From Laburnicola sp. R22_1 (lineage: Eukaryota; Ascomycota; Dothideomycetes; Pleosporales; Didymosphaeriaceae), in NCBI GenBank assembly GCA_014281115.1, contig JACONQ010000005.1:3100001-3164000 (forward strand): a stretch of 64,000 nucleotides of DNA, written 5' to 3'. The notes under the pieces are model-generated. The model was not told where the DNA came from. It was given only the letters and a program-made list of their open reading frames with translations, and did not search any database. Numbering within the stretch: position 1 is the stretch's first letter; each line of letters begins with the position of its first letter. This document shows positions 19,319 through 32,177 of this stretch, in pieces. Position numbers and translations under genes: made by a program.

Positions 19319-21003
19319 CTACACGATTTCGTACGCATCTGCGACGGACTTGACGTCCGTAGAGAAATTAATATCCTGGTTCATGGACAATAGGGTCACG
19401 GAGGCAACCTGCATGCTTGTTAGTGCTTGCGCCATGGTCAAGAATTCAATACCGCTTACGCTGACATCGACGAACGGAGTCGTCTTGCTGAAGCGTACCC
19501 GCATGGGGAAGAACTCCGCCTCGCTTTCTGCTTGAGCCTCAAATTCGAAGCTGCCGGAGCTGTGCTCCTCGTCTACAACACCAATATTCCATTCCAAGCT
19601 ATCGCCGCTAACTTCGTATACAGCGTCAAATGATGATACGTTTGGCTCGTCAGTCTGGTATGGGATCGCCACGCTGACGTCCTTTAGCGCGTCGCTGCCG
19701 GTCAATTCGTATTCGACAGTGATGTTGAACATATTGCCGGAGTCCTCGACCCACACACGGAACGTTATCGGTGGATCCGATATATCGTCTACCTTGGGTG
19801 AGAGCTTCCACTTCATAACACCGATGCTTATATTCGCGGGGAAGCCTTTCGTGGTATCGGCGAGCTGGATGACCTGAGAGCTTCGGAAGGCAGCCTTGTC
19901 GACCTTGGGGTGCGTCATTAGCTGCGCGCCACGGGTCTCCCCAGCCCGAAGATCGAGCTTGACTTGTGTGAGAGCCGCGTCGGCGATCTTGAGTTGCATT
20001 TCTCCCTTGACCTCAAATGACTTGAGCAGACCTTCCCGATCCAAGCGAGCGGAGATAGATTCGTTGGTGGTGATGTGCACGGCTTCGCGGTCTGTGGAAG
20101 TGGACTGACGGGCACTCGCTGGTGCTGCGACAGGAGCGGATGCTTTGGGCGAAGCAACGAGAGGTTCGTTTTCGGGGGGTAGGTCGGCGGCGACTTGATC
20201 AAAGATGTTTGAAGTAGCCTTCTTCTTGCCGAGCTGCATTCCCTTCTTGCCTAGTGCCAGCGGCTTACTCGTCTTCTTCTTCTCTGCTTCATACGAGTCG
20301 TATGTATCTGGTACAGTAGCAGGCGTGGTGGGTGTGTACGTCGGGTACTGAGGTGTACGGGAGCCGCTGCCCATGCCGCCCATGCTTCCCATACCACCGC
20401 CCATTCCACGTGTAGTCCTTGACATCTCCTTGCGCTGCAATTCGAGCTGCTTGGCGCGACGTTTGCGCTCCTCGGTGGCCTCGAGTTCTTTGTTGCGCGC
20501 AATGATTTCCTGAATCCTCTCCTCGTGGCTCTCCATCTCCAGAAACGTCTTAATCTGAGTCAGAGTCAGGTTTTCCCTGTAGCCAAGCGTGACAATCTCA
20601 TCGAAGGCGCCCAGCAGCTCAAATGCATTCTTCAAGATCTCGCGCTCGTCCAGCGACTTGCATATTGAAGAGACGACCTGGGCGAAGAGGTGCAGCGAGT
20701 TGATGTCTTGCAAGATGTTGGACTGCAGATTGGTGATGAGCACCATGTAGAGCTCGTCGAGGGGCTGGTACACGTAGCGCACGTTGTCCTGCTCGACCGT
20801 GGTGTGCTGCGAGGCGCCGTCGGCGAGCTTGGGAAACGAGGCGAGGAGGGCTTCTAAGCGCGAGCGCTGCATTTCACGGAATTGGCGGGAGAGGACGGCC
20901 TTCCCGCCGCGCGTGCATATCGACGCTGCGAGGACGACCTGCGGGGGTCAGCTGTGGGCCGGGGGGAGCAGGACATCCGTCGTGGATTGAGCAATTGTAC
21001 CAT
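19319..21003 (-). CDS. RET2: Coatomer subunit delta (delta-COP)
   Basis: Subunit of the COPI coat that carries retrograde Golgi-to-ER vesicles. The main exon is 20938-19319. The first coding exon is only the ATG at 21003-21001, followed by a 62-nt intron (gtacaa ... cccgcag, with a ctgac branch site). The mature start is MVVLAASICTRGGKAVLS, typical of the family; total 540 residues. Residues 1-140 are the longin-like domain (LDELYMVLITNLQSNILQDI). Residues about 145-175 form a charged coiled coil. A Gly/Met-rich then Pro/Thr linker follows, and from about residue 285 comes the mu-homology domain (beginning DREAVHITTNESISARL) that binds cargo Trp motifs. The length is normal for fungi. It lies divergent from the acidic-protein gene at 21880. 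Confidence 0.93.
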
Positions 21004-21879
21004 GATGAAAAAGCTCCCAGAGCTCAAAAATCGTTTCCTGAAGTGAAGGCGAAGCAGCCCGTGGGATGTTGTGCGCGCTTTCGGGGGTGTGGCGCTTCTG
21101 CGGTCGGTATGGAGGGGATGTTGTCCACAATGGAAATTGCGAGGCCCAGAATGCCAGTCGTAGGGGAGGAGCAGGGCGGACAGGATACGCGTGGTCTACC
21201 GAGGTAACAAGTTAGACACGAATTTTCAAGCTGCAGAACGCACAGTCGTACGAAGCAATCCTTGCGTCCGAGCAGCTGTCCATAACCAACGTTGAGGCCA
21301 GCGATGTTCCCGCCCGGCGCCCCGGGCGTTCATTTGATCACGTGCCGTTGGCTGCCTAGCCGCTTTGGCGCTAGACGACTTCCCCGAACAAGACGCCCTT
21401 GCTGGCAGCAGACGCCCTTTCACTCATTTCTCCTCAACAGACCGCGTTCACAACGCCCACACTGCACTGTCACGCTTGTTTCCATCGGCTGTCTCTTACT
21501 TCACTTGCCTACAACTCTTTCTTCACCGCTTTCGGAACCCTGCGGCCCAGTCCTTCCGCTTTCGCAACTCCAGCCTGCAGCTGGCCTTGGCGCGCCCTTG
21601 TCTTTATCCCACACTCGTCTTAGGACCTCACTTCTTCGACACTCCCACACGACCGTTAGCAAACACAACTCGACTCTACGCGCACAGCCCGATGCAGCCT
21701 TTTACTACCATCTAGAACAGCTACTGCACACCGTCGAGACACGTCGCTTGCGTTTGCCTGTCGCTACGAGTGACTCGCCTTCGGCCGCAGCGACGTGCCT
21801 TTTCCCTTCACGCCTGCCCTGCGAGTCGATCGTCTACGCCGTTGCAGTGTGACCGAACGCTCTGACAGCCAAAAACTCC
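21004..21879. promoter_or_regulatory. Divergent promoter region between RET2 and the acidic-protein gene
   Basis: An 876-bp stretch between divergent starts. From about 21400 the plus strand is pyrimidine-rich with many CTTC and CACTC tracts, as in leaders of highly expressed fungal genes. No coding frame with a domain was seen. Confidence 0.5.
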
Positions 21880-24338
21880 ATGACCACGGCCGCCCTCTCC
21901 GCTCCTAGCCTGCAAATCCCTACAGTGCCCGATATCATGGACCTTCATTCGGATGGGGGCCTCGACTTGGGTGACGGCGATATCGACCTAGATTTGCACT
22001 CTACAGGCGGCTTAGACGATGATGTTTCCGTCAGTGATGCTGCGACGGACGCTGGCATGGACGTACAAACCGTTCCTGGCGACCAGGATGATTTCATGGC
22101 AGATAACGAGGACCTCATCGAAGAGGACGCTGTTGACGATGACGTCGAAATTAACTTGGACCAGCACTCGATAGAGCACTCAGCTCCAGGAAGTGCCGAG
22201 GTGGCTCACGTTGAAGAAGACTTGATCGACTATTCCGATGACGAGGACACAACTCTGGATGAGGCCCCTACTATAGCGAAAACGCCCCAGGGAAACTCTC
22301 CTGAAGATTTAGTCACTACTGAGACAGTGGAGGAGCATCTAGTCATTAACGATCTACCCGAGACTAGCAACCTTACCGGAGGCGATTGGTCTGCGTCGCA
22401 GCATACCCTAGACTTGAGCGGGGACCGGAGTGATCAGGACGCCGTTCAAGGACCAGGCTCAAATGCAGGACGGGAAATCGACGAAGAAGCCGCTTTGGAG
22501 TACCAAATCCAAAATCAAAGTGATGTACGTGCAGTCTCCGAGACCGCCACCAAGAATGATTCCATCGATGAGCATGGAACAAACCAGCTCCAGGTCGATG
22601 TTTCTGCCCATTCTGAAACTGAAATTATCTCCACTGGGGACAATGACCACGCGCTCCGAGACGTTGGGTTTCATCCAATCACTGTCAACTACGACGGCGC
22701 GGAGCTGTGGCTATTCAAACATCATGATTATGACGACAGTGGAGATTTTCTTGTTGAAGATGATTCACTCGCAAATAAACCCGTCAGCACTGTTCTGGAT
22801 GCCTGTCGAGACGCCCTTGGTGCCGATATTTCAAGTGATCTCGAACTCGGCTTCCGTCTTGATTGTTTCCATAATATTGAACTTTATCAGGAACACAGCT
22901 CGTGCGCTTTTGTTACTTTGGATCACATCGTTCGGTTGTACCTGCAGCTCCATGAACAAGATGGAACCACTGATCCCCAGTCTTTCTACATGACCCTTTT
23001 GTTACGTCCTCGAGTTTCATCGCTTCTCAATGAACTGAACAACGCTGCTGCGAAAGGCATCGGCCATGCAGGTTTGAACAATGCTATCGTTTCTGGGCAA
23101 ACTGCATTCACTGCCCACAACTCTCATAATTCGACCGAGCAATTCCAAGATGAATGGGAAGAGAGTGACCAATCTGGGGAGCAGGAAGTACAGAGCAATG
23201 ATGACACTGGTGATCGGAGAGAGCACGGGGACGGAGACCAACAAGACAATGAAAGCGAAGCGGTTGACAATCAGTGTGATCTGGCATACGACGAAGAGCA
23301 GTATCCAGAGGAACAGGAGGAGCAGGTCCTTGAGGGTGCAACGGACAACTCAGAAGAAAACACTGCTGCAGAATTACCGACAGAGACAGCTGACGATGAA
23401 CATACGCCAGTGAACGCTGCATCGGGCGCAGGAGAGCACGTGGAACAAACACGCCGCAATAGTGCTACTGTAAACCAACCCAATCAGGTTCCCGAGGAGA
23501 ATTTCATCGATTATAGTGACGACGAGGACCACCAAGAGACACGTAGCAGCCAAGCCCAGACAAAGCGTGCCTCGTCAGCTTCCTCTACGATCCAAGGCGA
23601 CGAAACGTCCCAAGCACAGGGCAACGTGAAGTCCCTAGCCCAGGATGGACGCAACGATGCAGAGGACAACGAGCAGGCTGGCGACGTCGCTACATGGAAT
23701 GGTGAAGAAGGCCCGGGTGATGAAACCTTTGCTGAGTACGAAGGCCACGATCCCAGCTATGAAGGCTTTGATGATCAAGCTTATGGAGCAACATTCGAGG
23801 GAGATTATGGGCAAGAATATAATGAAGGCCAGGAAGACGAAGGATATCCGGCCTACGAAGATGGGCAGGCGAATGATAAGAATACTAACTACCCCGGTGA
23901 TTTCGGAGACTATTCCACAGACTACGCTGATGATCTCAGCGTGGCCGCCGGATTCAATGTCGGCGAACCGGATGGTGTAGACGAAGACTTCGAAGGAACC
24001 GAAGACTTTTTGGATTTCAACAACACAGCTACAGCTGCACAACACTTAGAAGGTGATCTCGTCCAAGGCGCTGCCGGAGACGACGAGATAAACTACGAGG
24101 ACGAGGACAGCGAGGCCAGTCAAGCTCCGGTCGCCGTATCTGCGGCTGCAGACACTGTTGCTACTTCGTCTTCTGCACTTCCACATCTGTCCCCACAAGG
24201 ACAGAAGAGGACAATTGACGAGGTCGGTAATGATGTGGTGAACGCAACCACTTCATCAGGTATGGTTCCTCACAAACATCAAAAGTTACGATGCAGTGCT
24301 AATTAACCATTCCAGATGCGAAGCGACCGCGAGTGTAG
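21880..24338 (+). CDS. Acidic, largely disordered conserved fungal protein
   Basis: Exon 1 is 21880-24259 and exon 2 is 24316-24338, joined by a 56-nt intron with a gtatgg donor, giving 800 residues that end DAKRPRV. The sequence is strongly Asp/Glu-rich from the start (GDGDIDLDL, DLIEEDAVDDD). A motif IDYSDDED occurs twice, near residues 115 and 543. A folded-looking block lies at about 264-390 (HPITVNYDGAELWLFKHHDY to SFYMTLLLRPRVSSLLNEL). The C-terminal third is Asp/Glu/Tyr/Gly-rich and the very end has a basic KRPR that could be a nuclear signal. I do not recognise a named family. Acidity plus a basic tail suggests a nuclear chromatin or transcription role, but that is inference. Unspliced, the last intron would give a different short tail. 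Confidence 0.85.
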
Positions 24339-25733
24339 ACTCCCGCCGTCCTCGATCTACAACACCGGCTCGTCTTGAATCGTCTTGAACATGTACTAAC
24401 TCTGACATCTTGCGCGGCGATACGATCCACCGACTCTTTCTCGAGTAGGCACGACTGGATGTCCAATCCCTCCCAGGACTTTAGCATTAATCTGGATAGA
24501 CTAACCACAGGCATCGCCTAGGTACCACTCCCCTATTCTCGCTCTAGGGGGCCGCGACAGTGATGAAGACGCACGAAACTGCATCTTCGCAATATGAAAA
24601 GGTATGTTTCTTTATTTCCTAGTGTGTAACAGAGGGGCGATGGAGTTTCAGGGTCGCGCTTCTGTCATTCGGGATTCGGAGTTGGGCTACATCGGAGACA
24701 TGGCACAAGACGGAGAAGATGTGCAGCCTGTCATACGGCGTTTGATACCCATTTTTTCTACTTGGGCCTCCGGCGTCGGGCGGTGGCAGGATCATGTTCA
24801 TTGGTGGCCGCGCAAGCCTGAGCGAGCGATGGAACGTGGGCGAGGGGAAGGATTGTGATGGAGAAGCAGGCCAAGTGCGGTGCTTGCGCATCGGCACCTG
24901 ATTTCACTGAATCGATATTGCGATGGCGCTACCTTCTAGGTAGATCAAGATGGATGGATTTACTCAGCCCCAGACGCCACATGTACTTTCTCCACAGTTC
25001 AGCCTGCCACTGTCCACATAGTCGTAAGCGTGCTTTGATCAACTGGGATGCAGCGTGACAATCCTTTGCCTCCTTTGGTTATTGTAGGCGTAGACTATTG
25101 AGCGCCACGTATGTATACACTGTACAGGTGCGCTTGGCGTCGCAAGCGTAGAGTTACTCGGCGTGCCTGAGGCTAGGATGAAAATCGCGGCTATGTACCC
25201 CTGCGCAGCCCCGGGACCCCCGTGAAACCGCGGGAACACCTGGACAAGTCCAGCAAGCCTACAAGCTAGCCATCCCAACGCGCCCACATGCACGCCACCA
25301 CCCAGGCCTGTTGTCGAAGCAATATTGCGCACGAGTGCTCTTTACCGGCCATCATCGTAGCATCCACCATCGTTGCGCGCCCGCCCGCACCATCCGCTCG
25401 GCCGCCAGTCGCTCGTTCAGGCTCCTCCTCCACCGTTCGTTGCACTTGGCAGCACAGTGTTTGGTGAAACGCGCAGCGATTTGGGGCTGCAGGCCGCGTA
25501 CGTGATCGTTCCTGACCCAGGGAACTTTCTGTGCCTACCGTGTCTCTTGATCCGGCGCGAAGACAGTGCGTCGCATCTACACCATCTGTGGCCGAAGCCT
25601 ACCTGGCGACTTTGACCACCTGCACCTGCCCCAGCTATCGATACACGATCCAGGACCTCTCGCGCTCACTACGACCGCCGTCGCCGACACACCGCGACTG
25701 TACTAGACGGTCTCGGGACCATTGAGCGCCAGC
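24339..25733. other. Intergenic, nothing recognised
   Basis: 3' region of the acidic-protein gene and upstream region of the NIPA-like gene. Several frames of 60-100 codons overlap on both strands with no domain. Confidence 0.5.
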
Positions 25734-27421
25734 ATGGTCGAAGACAAGTACGTGGCCTGGGGGACACGGCACGCGCGAGGGAGAGTTGCTGATGCTGGAC
25801 AGATACGTCGGCCTGATACTGGCTGTGTCGTCATCGCTATTAATTGGCGCGTCTACCTTTTTTCCCCCGTTCAATTCGGTTTGCTAACGGTTGCGCCAGG
25901 CACGAGTTTCGTCATAACGAAGAAGGTCCGTCACCGCGCCCGCAATGCCTCCCGTCCTTCGTCGCCAGCGCGCACGCCCGGGCGCGCCTTTCAAGAACGC
26001 CAGCTAACTCGCCACTCATAGGGTCTCAATGCCTCGGCCGAAACCCATGGCTTTGACGGAGAAGGCTTTTCATATCTACAGAACCCCACGTGGTGGGCTG
26101 GCATAACCACAAGTGAGTGGGACGTTGGACTTCTACAAGAGGCATGACCTGACTCTACGCAGTGGTGCTGGGTGAAATATTCAACGTCACCGCATACGCT
26201 TTTGCGCCTGCGATTCTTGTGACGCCACTGGGGGCGCTATCAGTCCTCATCGGGTGGGTGCGGGGCTCTGGCAAGCTCGAGGGCGTTGCTGACAAGGAGA
26301 CAGTGCCGTTTTAGGGTCCTACTTCTTGCGCGAACATTTGGGAGTTCTGGGCAGAATTGGCTGCGCGATATGTCTGATAGGGTCGGTCATAATTGTGCTC
26401 CATGCGCCGCCAGACGAGGAAGTCGAATCAGTCGATGTGCTTCTGGACTATGCGTTACAGCCTGGTATGCTAATTTCGGAAGCCATCTTCGTTTGACCAA
26501 ACCACTAATGAGGGACAATAGGATTTCTAATCTATTGCGTCTTCGTGGCCGCCTTTTCCGCATTCATGATCTACCAGATCGCGCCAAAGTACGGCAAAAA
26601 GAACCCGCTCATCTACCTCTCCATTTGCTCGACAACTGGCTCAGTATCCATTATGGCTATCAAGGCGTTTGGCATTGCAGTCAAGATGACGTTCAAAGGG
26701 GATAACCAATTTTCGCATCCTTCTACCTATGTCTTCATCATCATTACCGTCGGGTGCGTCCTTACGCAGATGAATTATTTTAACAAGGCACTGAGCCAAT
26801 TTCCGACAAACCTGTAGGAATCCAGCAGCACTGGTCGAGCAAGGTCAATTTCGCTAATGGGAAAATAGTGTTAATCCGCTCTACTACGTAACGTTCACGA
26901 CCTGCACCCTCGTTGCCTCCTTCCTCCTCTTCCGCGGCTTCAATACCACCAACCCCGTAAACACCATCTCCCTTCTCTGCGGGTTCCTCATCATCTTCTC
27001 AGGTGTCTACCTCCTCAACCTTTCGCGCGACGATCCCGATGGCAACGGTGCTCTCGCCAGCAAATTCAGTGACGGTGTGCCTACAGATGGCATATCAGGC
27101 TTCCCCACACGAAGAAGTATGCAGTTGCGACGCAGCGCGGACTCTGACTTCCGAAGCCCTGCGCTTCCTTTTCTGGGCGGCTCGCACAACAGCAGTCGAC
27201 ACAGTCTGCCCGAGAGGAGGGCGATGATGCACGATTATGATGCGGAGAATCAGTTTGAGCTTGGCGATTTGGCAGAGGACAGTGACGAGGCGAGCGGTGG
27301 CCAGAAAAGAACGAGCTTTGATGAACATGATGATGTAGGCTTGGGCGGACGTCGCGCTAGTGGCAGTGCGAGAGTGAAGAAAGAGGTGGTTCGACCGACC
27401 GCAAAAGCTCAAGACCGGTAG
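25734..27421 (+). CDS. NIPA-like magnesium transporter
   Basis: Eight exons: 25734-25747, 25803-25846, 25900-25925, 26022-26112, 26163-26253, 26304-26464, 26522-26813 and 26869-27421, giving 423 residues. Introns are 50-96 nt. Intron 2 (25847-25899) begins GC, not GT; only this border gives the family sequence [12 protein letters not shown]. The protein is a multi-pass carrier of the NIPA/DMT superfamily, likely moving Mg2+ across plasma or endosomal membrane. Visible helices include [49 protein letters not shown] and [21 protein letters not shown]. Signature segments are [29 protein letters not shown] and YFNKALSQF. About 110 residues of cytosolic tail follow, Ser/Arg/Asp-rich. Phase closes exactly across all eight exons. 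Confidence 0.9.
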
Positions 27422-28153
27422 CCACGATGACGGCGACCGTTCGATTGCAGAACGCCAGCGCAAGCACCATAAAGACATATCATTAACTTCCGGAAGAGGT
27501 GTGTGTATATAGGCGACACGGGGCTTTCGAGGACTGGACTGGACTCTACAATTGATCGGCTGGCCGCGCGGTCCTCTCTTTCTTTCTTCTGTTTCGACTA
27601 CGCATGCATTGACGGGCAACATGGGATGGTTTTCATCGGCGTTACGTATTCACAACACGAGGGTGGGTTTGGCCTGGAAACGGGGACATTAATTCCACGT
27701 ATTTGTACTTGTACGATGACATGGTATATACCCTAAGGCGGGTAGGCTGGGTATGGCGCTTTCCGGGGAGAAGGACTTGAAGGGTTAGGTCCAAGCACCA
27801 AATCAAAAGTCTACGAGCTTTGGTGTATTTGCATTATGTGTAGGAAGACACGATTTTGAGTGATGGGCAGAAGCGGAGCAAGGTCAAGGGATTGCTGCCA
27901 AGAGAAAAAAGAATGAATGTCTCTGAGTGTTTTCGAAGTGCAAAATGCGCATAAACGTAACTAAGGCACAGAGCGGAAAGAACGCAACGTGAAGTCGAGG
28001 GCAGAGGGCAGCGCTGCTGTACCACGACGACCGCAACTGTGCGTGACGGCGCGCTAGCCAAATCCGATCGCGCCTGCCCATCAATCCGTCGACCCACCAA
28101 AACACACAGTTCCTCCACCCTCAATCGCGGCCCTCGAGGCCAGAACCTGCGCC
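27422..28153. other. Intergenic between NIPA-like gene and APC4
   Basis: 3' flank of the transporter and 5' flank of the APC4 gene; no coding frame with a domain. Confidence 0.5.
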
Positions 28154-30768
28154 ATGGACTCCCTCACGGGCCCCAGGCTGCTACAGCAAGCCGAGAAAAT
28201 CCTTTTGCGGCCCATCCACCCGCATCTGATTTCCTACTGCCCGACTATGGACCTCATCGCCCTCGTGACCGATGAAGAAAATCTAGATGTGTATCGGATT
28301 AATGGGCAGAGAGCCTTTGGACTAAAGAGGAAGAGTGAGGATGTTAGGATCGTGGCGGTGGGCTGGCAGTGGAATGGCGCAGGGATTGCGCTTGCTTGGA
28401 GTGATGGCGGTGTGGATGTTGTGGGCGTGGAGACGGGGAAGGTGGTGCATAGGGATGTTAGGTTGCCAGGTGCTGATGAGGAGGAAGACGAAGGAAATGT
28501 GACGTGCATTGGATGGGGATTGAGTTTCATCGATGCGGAGCGCGTTAAGAGGCGGACTGGGGAGGCAAAGAAAGGGAAGGCGTTAGACCTCAGTGTGCCG
28601 ACGGTAGAAGACTGGGACGCGTTCAAGGACGATACGAGTCTTGAGGACTTTTTGCAACGGCAGCCGGATTTTTCTCGCCTGGATATCGCGCCGGATCTTC
28701 CTGATCAGCTTGCCATGATGGATACGGAGAGCTTGCTGCCGAAACTTCCGGCCATACCGCTTCCGCCTGCAAATCCTTTGATGCGATTTCAGCGCCAGGC
28801 TGTCGATGCTGGTGCGTTCAGTACGCAGGCGCAGGTCGATAGCTTGTTACACTCGCATCATCTGCTTGATAATAATAGCGTGGACATGTTCATCAGGTGT
28901 ACGGCAAAGGGCAGTGTGCACCCGAGTATCTACGATTCGATGGAGACGGTGGACGTTCGGCTGCCTGAGACTTGGGGTGTGAAAAGTAGGGTGGCGATGC
29001 ATGCAAGCCATCCGTATGCATGCACACACTCACTACTCACGGAAGTCTCGTCCTCGTCACGTTCGGGAAATATCCAGAAGAAGCTCACCTGGATTCCGCT
29101 CACCCTCGGGTTCATCCCCTCAGCAGGCATCTACCTCCACCTCATTGCCTCCAAAACCGCACAACTACAGAATCTTCTATCGTACCTCTCACACACGCTC
29201 ACCCGCATCCGCTCTTACTTTACGCAAACGCAAGACCTACCTGGAAAGTTCATGAGGAACATCACCGAGACGCTCGAGGAACACAAACAGGGCGATTTAG
29301 TGCAAAACCTGTACCATCTCGCCTGCACAGGCCATTGTCCCCAGCTCGTCCACGACTGGCTCGTCGACGAGCTCGCCGAGCAAGGCCACAAGCGTTGGGA
29401 TAACGCTGTCATGTCGGGTCTCTCCACCGTCATACAGATTATCCACGAAAACTTTCTGCCTGCGCTGGATCGATGCTCCATCATCATATCGCGTCTGCGC
29501 GGTCTCGCTGAATTCCACGATAGAGACTGGATTTTCAGCGGTCCCGTATCGGATTTTACTGCTCTCCTTGATGTGCTGAAGACGTTGAGGCTATTGGGCA
29601 ATACGGCGCTTCTATATGCCACGGACGAGAGGCGGTACTTTGACAGCTTTAGCAAGTGGCTTCGCTACAGCATCGAATTCGAAGCAATTGAGCTGGACAG
29701 CCCGTCCCGTGCTGAGATGGAATCGCGAAGCCCTGGTGTCGACATCGCGATCGTGCTCGAGTACATTCAGCACGGCATGGCGAAATCGGATGTAGCGCCT
29801 TATTTGCGGAGCGCGAAGGACGTCGCCGGAACTAACAGCAGCTACGAAGAGACGGTCCAAGCGATTGAGCTATTGAGAGAAGGAGGGAGGTACAAGGAAG
29901 AAGCATTTTGTTTGGAGAAAGTGCTCGTGCATTTTGGCGAGGGCGTGGGAGGCCTCTTGAAGCAAGTCAGTCAATGGCAGGAGAACAACACCAGCATGGA
30001 TTGCGGCATAGTGCTCGAAGAAGCAGACACCACCAATGTGCTAGATATGCGCATGGTCTCCGAGGTACATCCCTCCCTTCTTCCCTCCTGCAAATTCACC
30101 CCCACACACAAACTAACCTCCAAACACAGCCCTCCAGCCCACTAGAATCCCCCGCAATATCAACCTACATCGCCCTCTCCACCCCCGCACACACAACCCT
30201 CCACATCCACCGCATCACCCACGCCCCCCGAATAACCACCCTCACCGCCTCTCTCCAAGCCTACGCCACAACAACCCTCACCACACCTGCACACGCCATC
30301 CTCGACGCAAAATTCGCAGACGACACGCACCTCCTTCTCCTCCTCCAATCCACCTCTCACCGAAAAACCTGCTCCATCATCGCACTCCCATACCCCGCTC
30401 CCCTAGACGCAAAAAGCCAATCTCACCTCGTCACGTACGCAGCCCAACCTACGAGCATCGTCCAACCCACCTTTCTCCCCACCGGACACGCCGTGCCTAC
30501 TTCATCACGGCATACGGTGGAACTGGACGCCAAAACGTTGGAGAAGCACACGCGGCACGTCTTCGAGGGCCGGTTTACGCCGCTGAAATTGGTTGTTAAT
30601 GGGCGGAAAGAACGGAGGGTGCTTGTGGTGCTGGGTAGTGATAGGAAGCACTACCGCGTTTTAGATTTGGACTTTATGGAGAGCAAGGAAGAAGGGGGCA
30701 ACGAAGGGCGGTCGGGTGAGGACAGTAGTGAAGCTGCGGATGTTGATGTGGAGATGGCTGGGGCCTGA
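28154..30768 (+). CDS. APC4: Anaphase-promoting complex subunit 4
   Basis: Exon 1 is 28154-30064 and exon 2 is 30130-30768, with a 65-nt intron (gtacat ... acacag), giving 849 residues. Apc4 is a scaffold subunit of the APC/C ubiquitin ligase that drives mitotic exit. The N-terminus shows the Apc4-type WD40 start: LISYCPTMDLIALVTDEENLDVYRINGQR, then VGWQWNGAGIALAWSDGGV. The middle (about residues 325-560) has the long helical insertion (LTRIRSYFTQTQDLPGKFM, ELAEQGHKRWDNAV and FLPALDRCSIIISRLRGLAEF), the family's most conserved part. The C-terminal part returns to beta-propeller-like repeats and ends acidic (DVDVEMAGA). Length fits fungal homologues. It is convergent with the ribosomal gene downstream. 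Confidence 0.85.
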
Positions 30769-31136
30769 AGGGGGCCGATGGGACGATGACGTTATATGTA
30801 GGATATCCAATACCGTTTGTAAGATCCCGCAGTTTATCGCAGTTATGAAAAATCCGTGTCGCACTATACAGTGTGTCACATCCTTCACGGTGACAATACA
30901 AAGAACATTTCACCAAATACGAAGGACGCTTGAGTCGTAACGAGATCACATTCCAGAATACAGTCCCATGCATTTTTCGGATTCGCATTCCCTAGGGTCC
31001 TATCATGCACGCAAGCAGGCAGAGACCTAGCTTGCCTAGGAAGTTCATAACGCCCGGCCACCTGCATTGATAATGGTGAGAAGAACCGACCGCTATGTTG
31101 TGCCACACCGACGCCCACACCATGTCATTTGCCACT
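30769..31136. other. Convergent 3' region (APC4 and RPL2)
   Basis: A 368-bp shared 3' flank; no gene seen. Confidence 0.5.
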
Positions 31137-32177
31137 CTAGTCCTTCGTCTTCTGAGTACCACGGAGCAGACCCGTCCGCCTGGCGGCGATGAGACCGGCC
31201 TTTTGACCTTGTGCGGCCTCGCGGGAGATGGTCGAGGCTTTACCGATATGCTGGTGGTTACCACCACCGTGAGGATGGTCGACGGGGTTCATAGCAACAC
31301 CACGAGTCTTGGGCCATGAGTTGCGCTTGGCGGCGAACTATCTCATGTCAGCAACTATCAGCGCCAAAGTTGAGTCCAACGTACCTTGTGCTTGGCTCTC
31401 GAGGCCTTGAGGAGCGGCTTGTCTGTCCGGCCACCACCTGCAACGATACCAACCATACCACGGCAGGAGCTGGGAAGAACCTTCTTGGCACCAGACGGGA
31501 GCTTGACACGGGTCTTGCCCTCATCGGGGTTGTGGCCGATGACGGTCACGTAGTTGCCGGAGGTACGGCCGAGCGCACCACGGTCGGCGGCTTTCTCCTC
31601 GACGTTGGTGAGGACGGTTCCCTCGGGGACGGAGTGGAGCGGGAGGACGTTGCCAACGGTGAGAGCGGCGTGCTTTCCGGCATAGATGAACTTTACAAAG
31701 TCAGCTCTGGTTTTCATCCTTGCCCGGCATTGTCCAAACTGACCTGGCCGGTGTACATTCCCTCGTTGGCGATGAAGGTCTGGGTGTCGTGCTTGAAGCG
31801 ATACGGCTACAACGATTATAAGCGGAGGAAATCAGAGTGGTTCGTATAGAGCCTGCGTACGTTGCGGAAGGTAACCTTCGCGAGAGGAGCACCTATTTGA
31901 TTTCGTCAGCGCCTATCCAGATATGTCGATTGCGAGCCCAGTACTCACCACGACCGGAATCGTGGACGATCTCCTTCACGACGCCCCGAATGTACCCATT
32001 GCGCTCAGCCTGTTGCAATTAGCTACCATCCGTTCATGCTAATGTAGGCGCAGGCGAGCGGGCGGCGAGACGTACGTAGTCGAGAGTGCGGAACTGGGCA
32101 GGAGCCTTGTTCAAGCGGGTGTTGGCTGTAAAGATAGAGCCGCGACCTTTACGCTGGTTCCTGATAACCCTACCCAT
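31137..32177 (-). CDS. RPL2: 60S ribosomal protein L2 (uL2)
   Basis: Core large-subunit protein near the peptidyl-transferase centre. Six exons on the minus strand: 32177-32076, 32009-31949, 31892-31861, 31806-31744, 31690-31385 and 31337-31137, giving 254 residues, the exact family length. The start is [20 protein letters not shown]. Then come [51 protein letters not shown] and [20 protein letters not shown], and the catalytic-centre loop [18 protein letters not shown] with its conserved histidine. The end is RGTQKTKD. Five introns of 47-66 nt cluster in the 5' part, as usual for intron-rich fungal ribosomal genes. No frame breaks. It is certainly cytosolic, not the mitochondrial L2 paralogue, because there is no targeting peptide. 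Confidence 0.96.

Noticed and set aside
25734..25802. Alternative NIPA-like start reading straight through intron 1
   Set aside because: Reading on from [10 protein letters not shown] gives a frame that does not resemble the family, whereas splicing at gtacgt gives VGLILAV.
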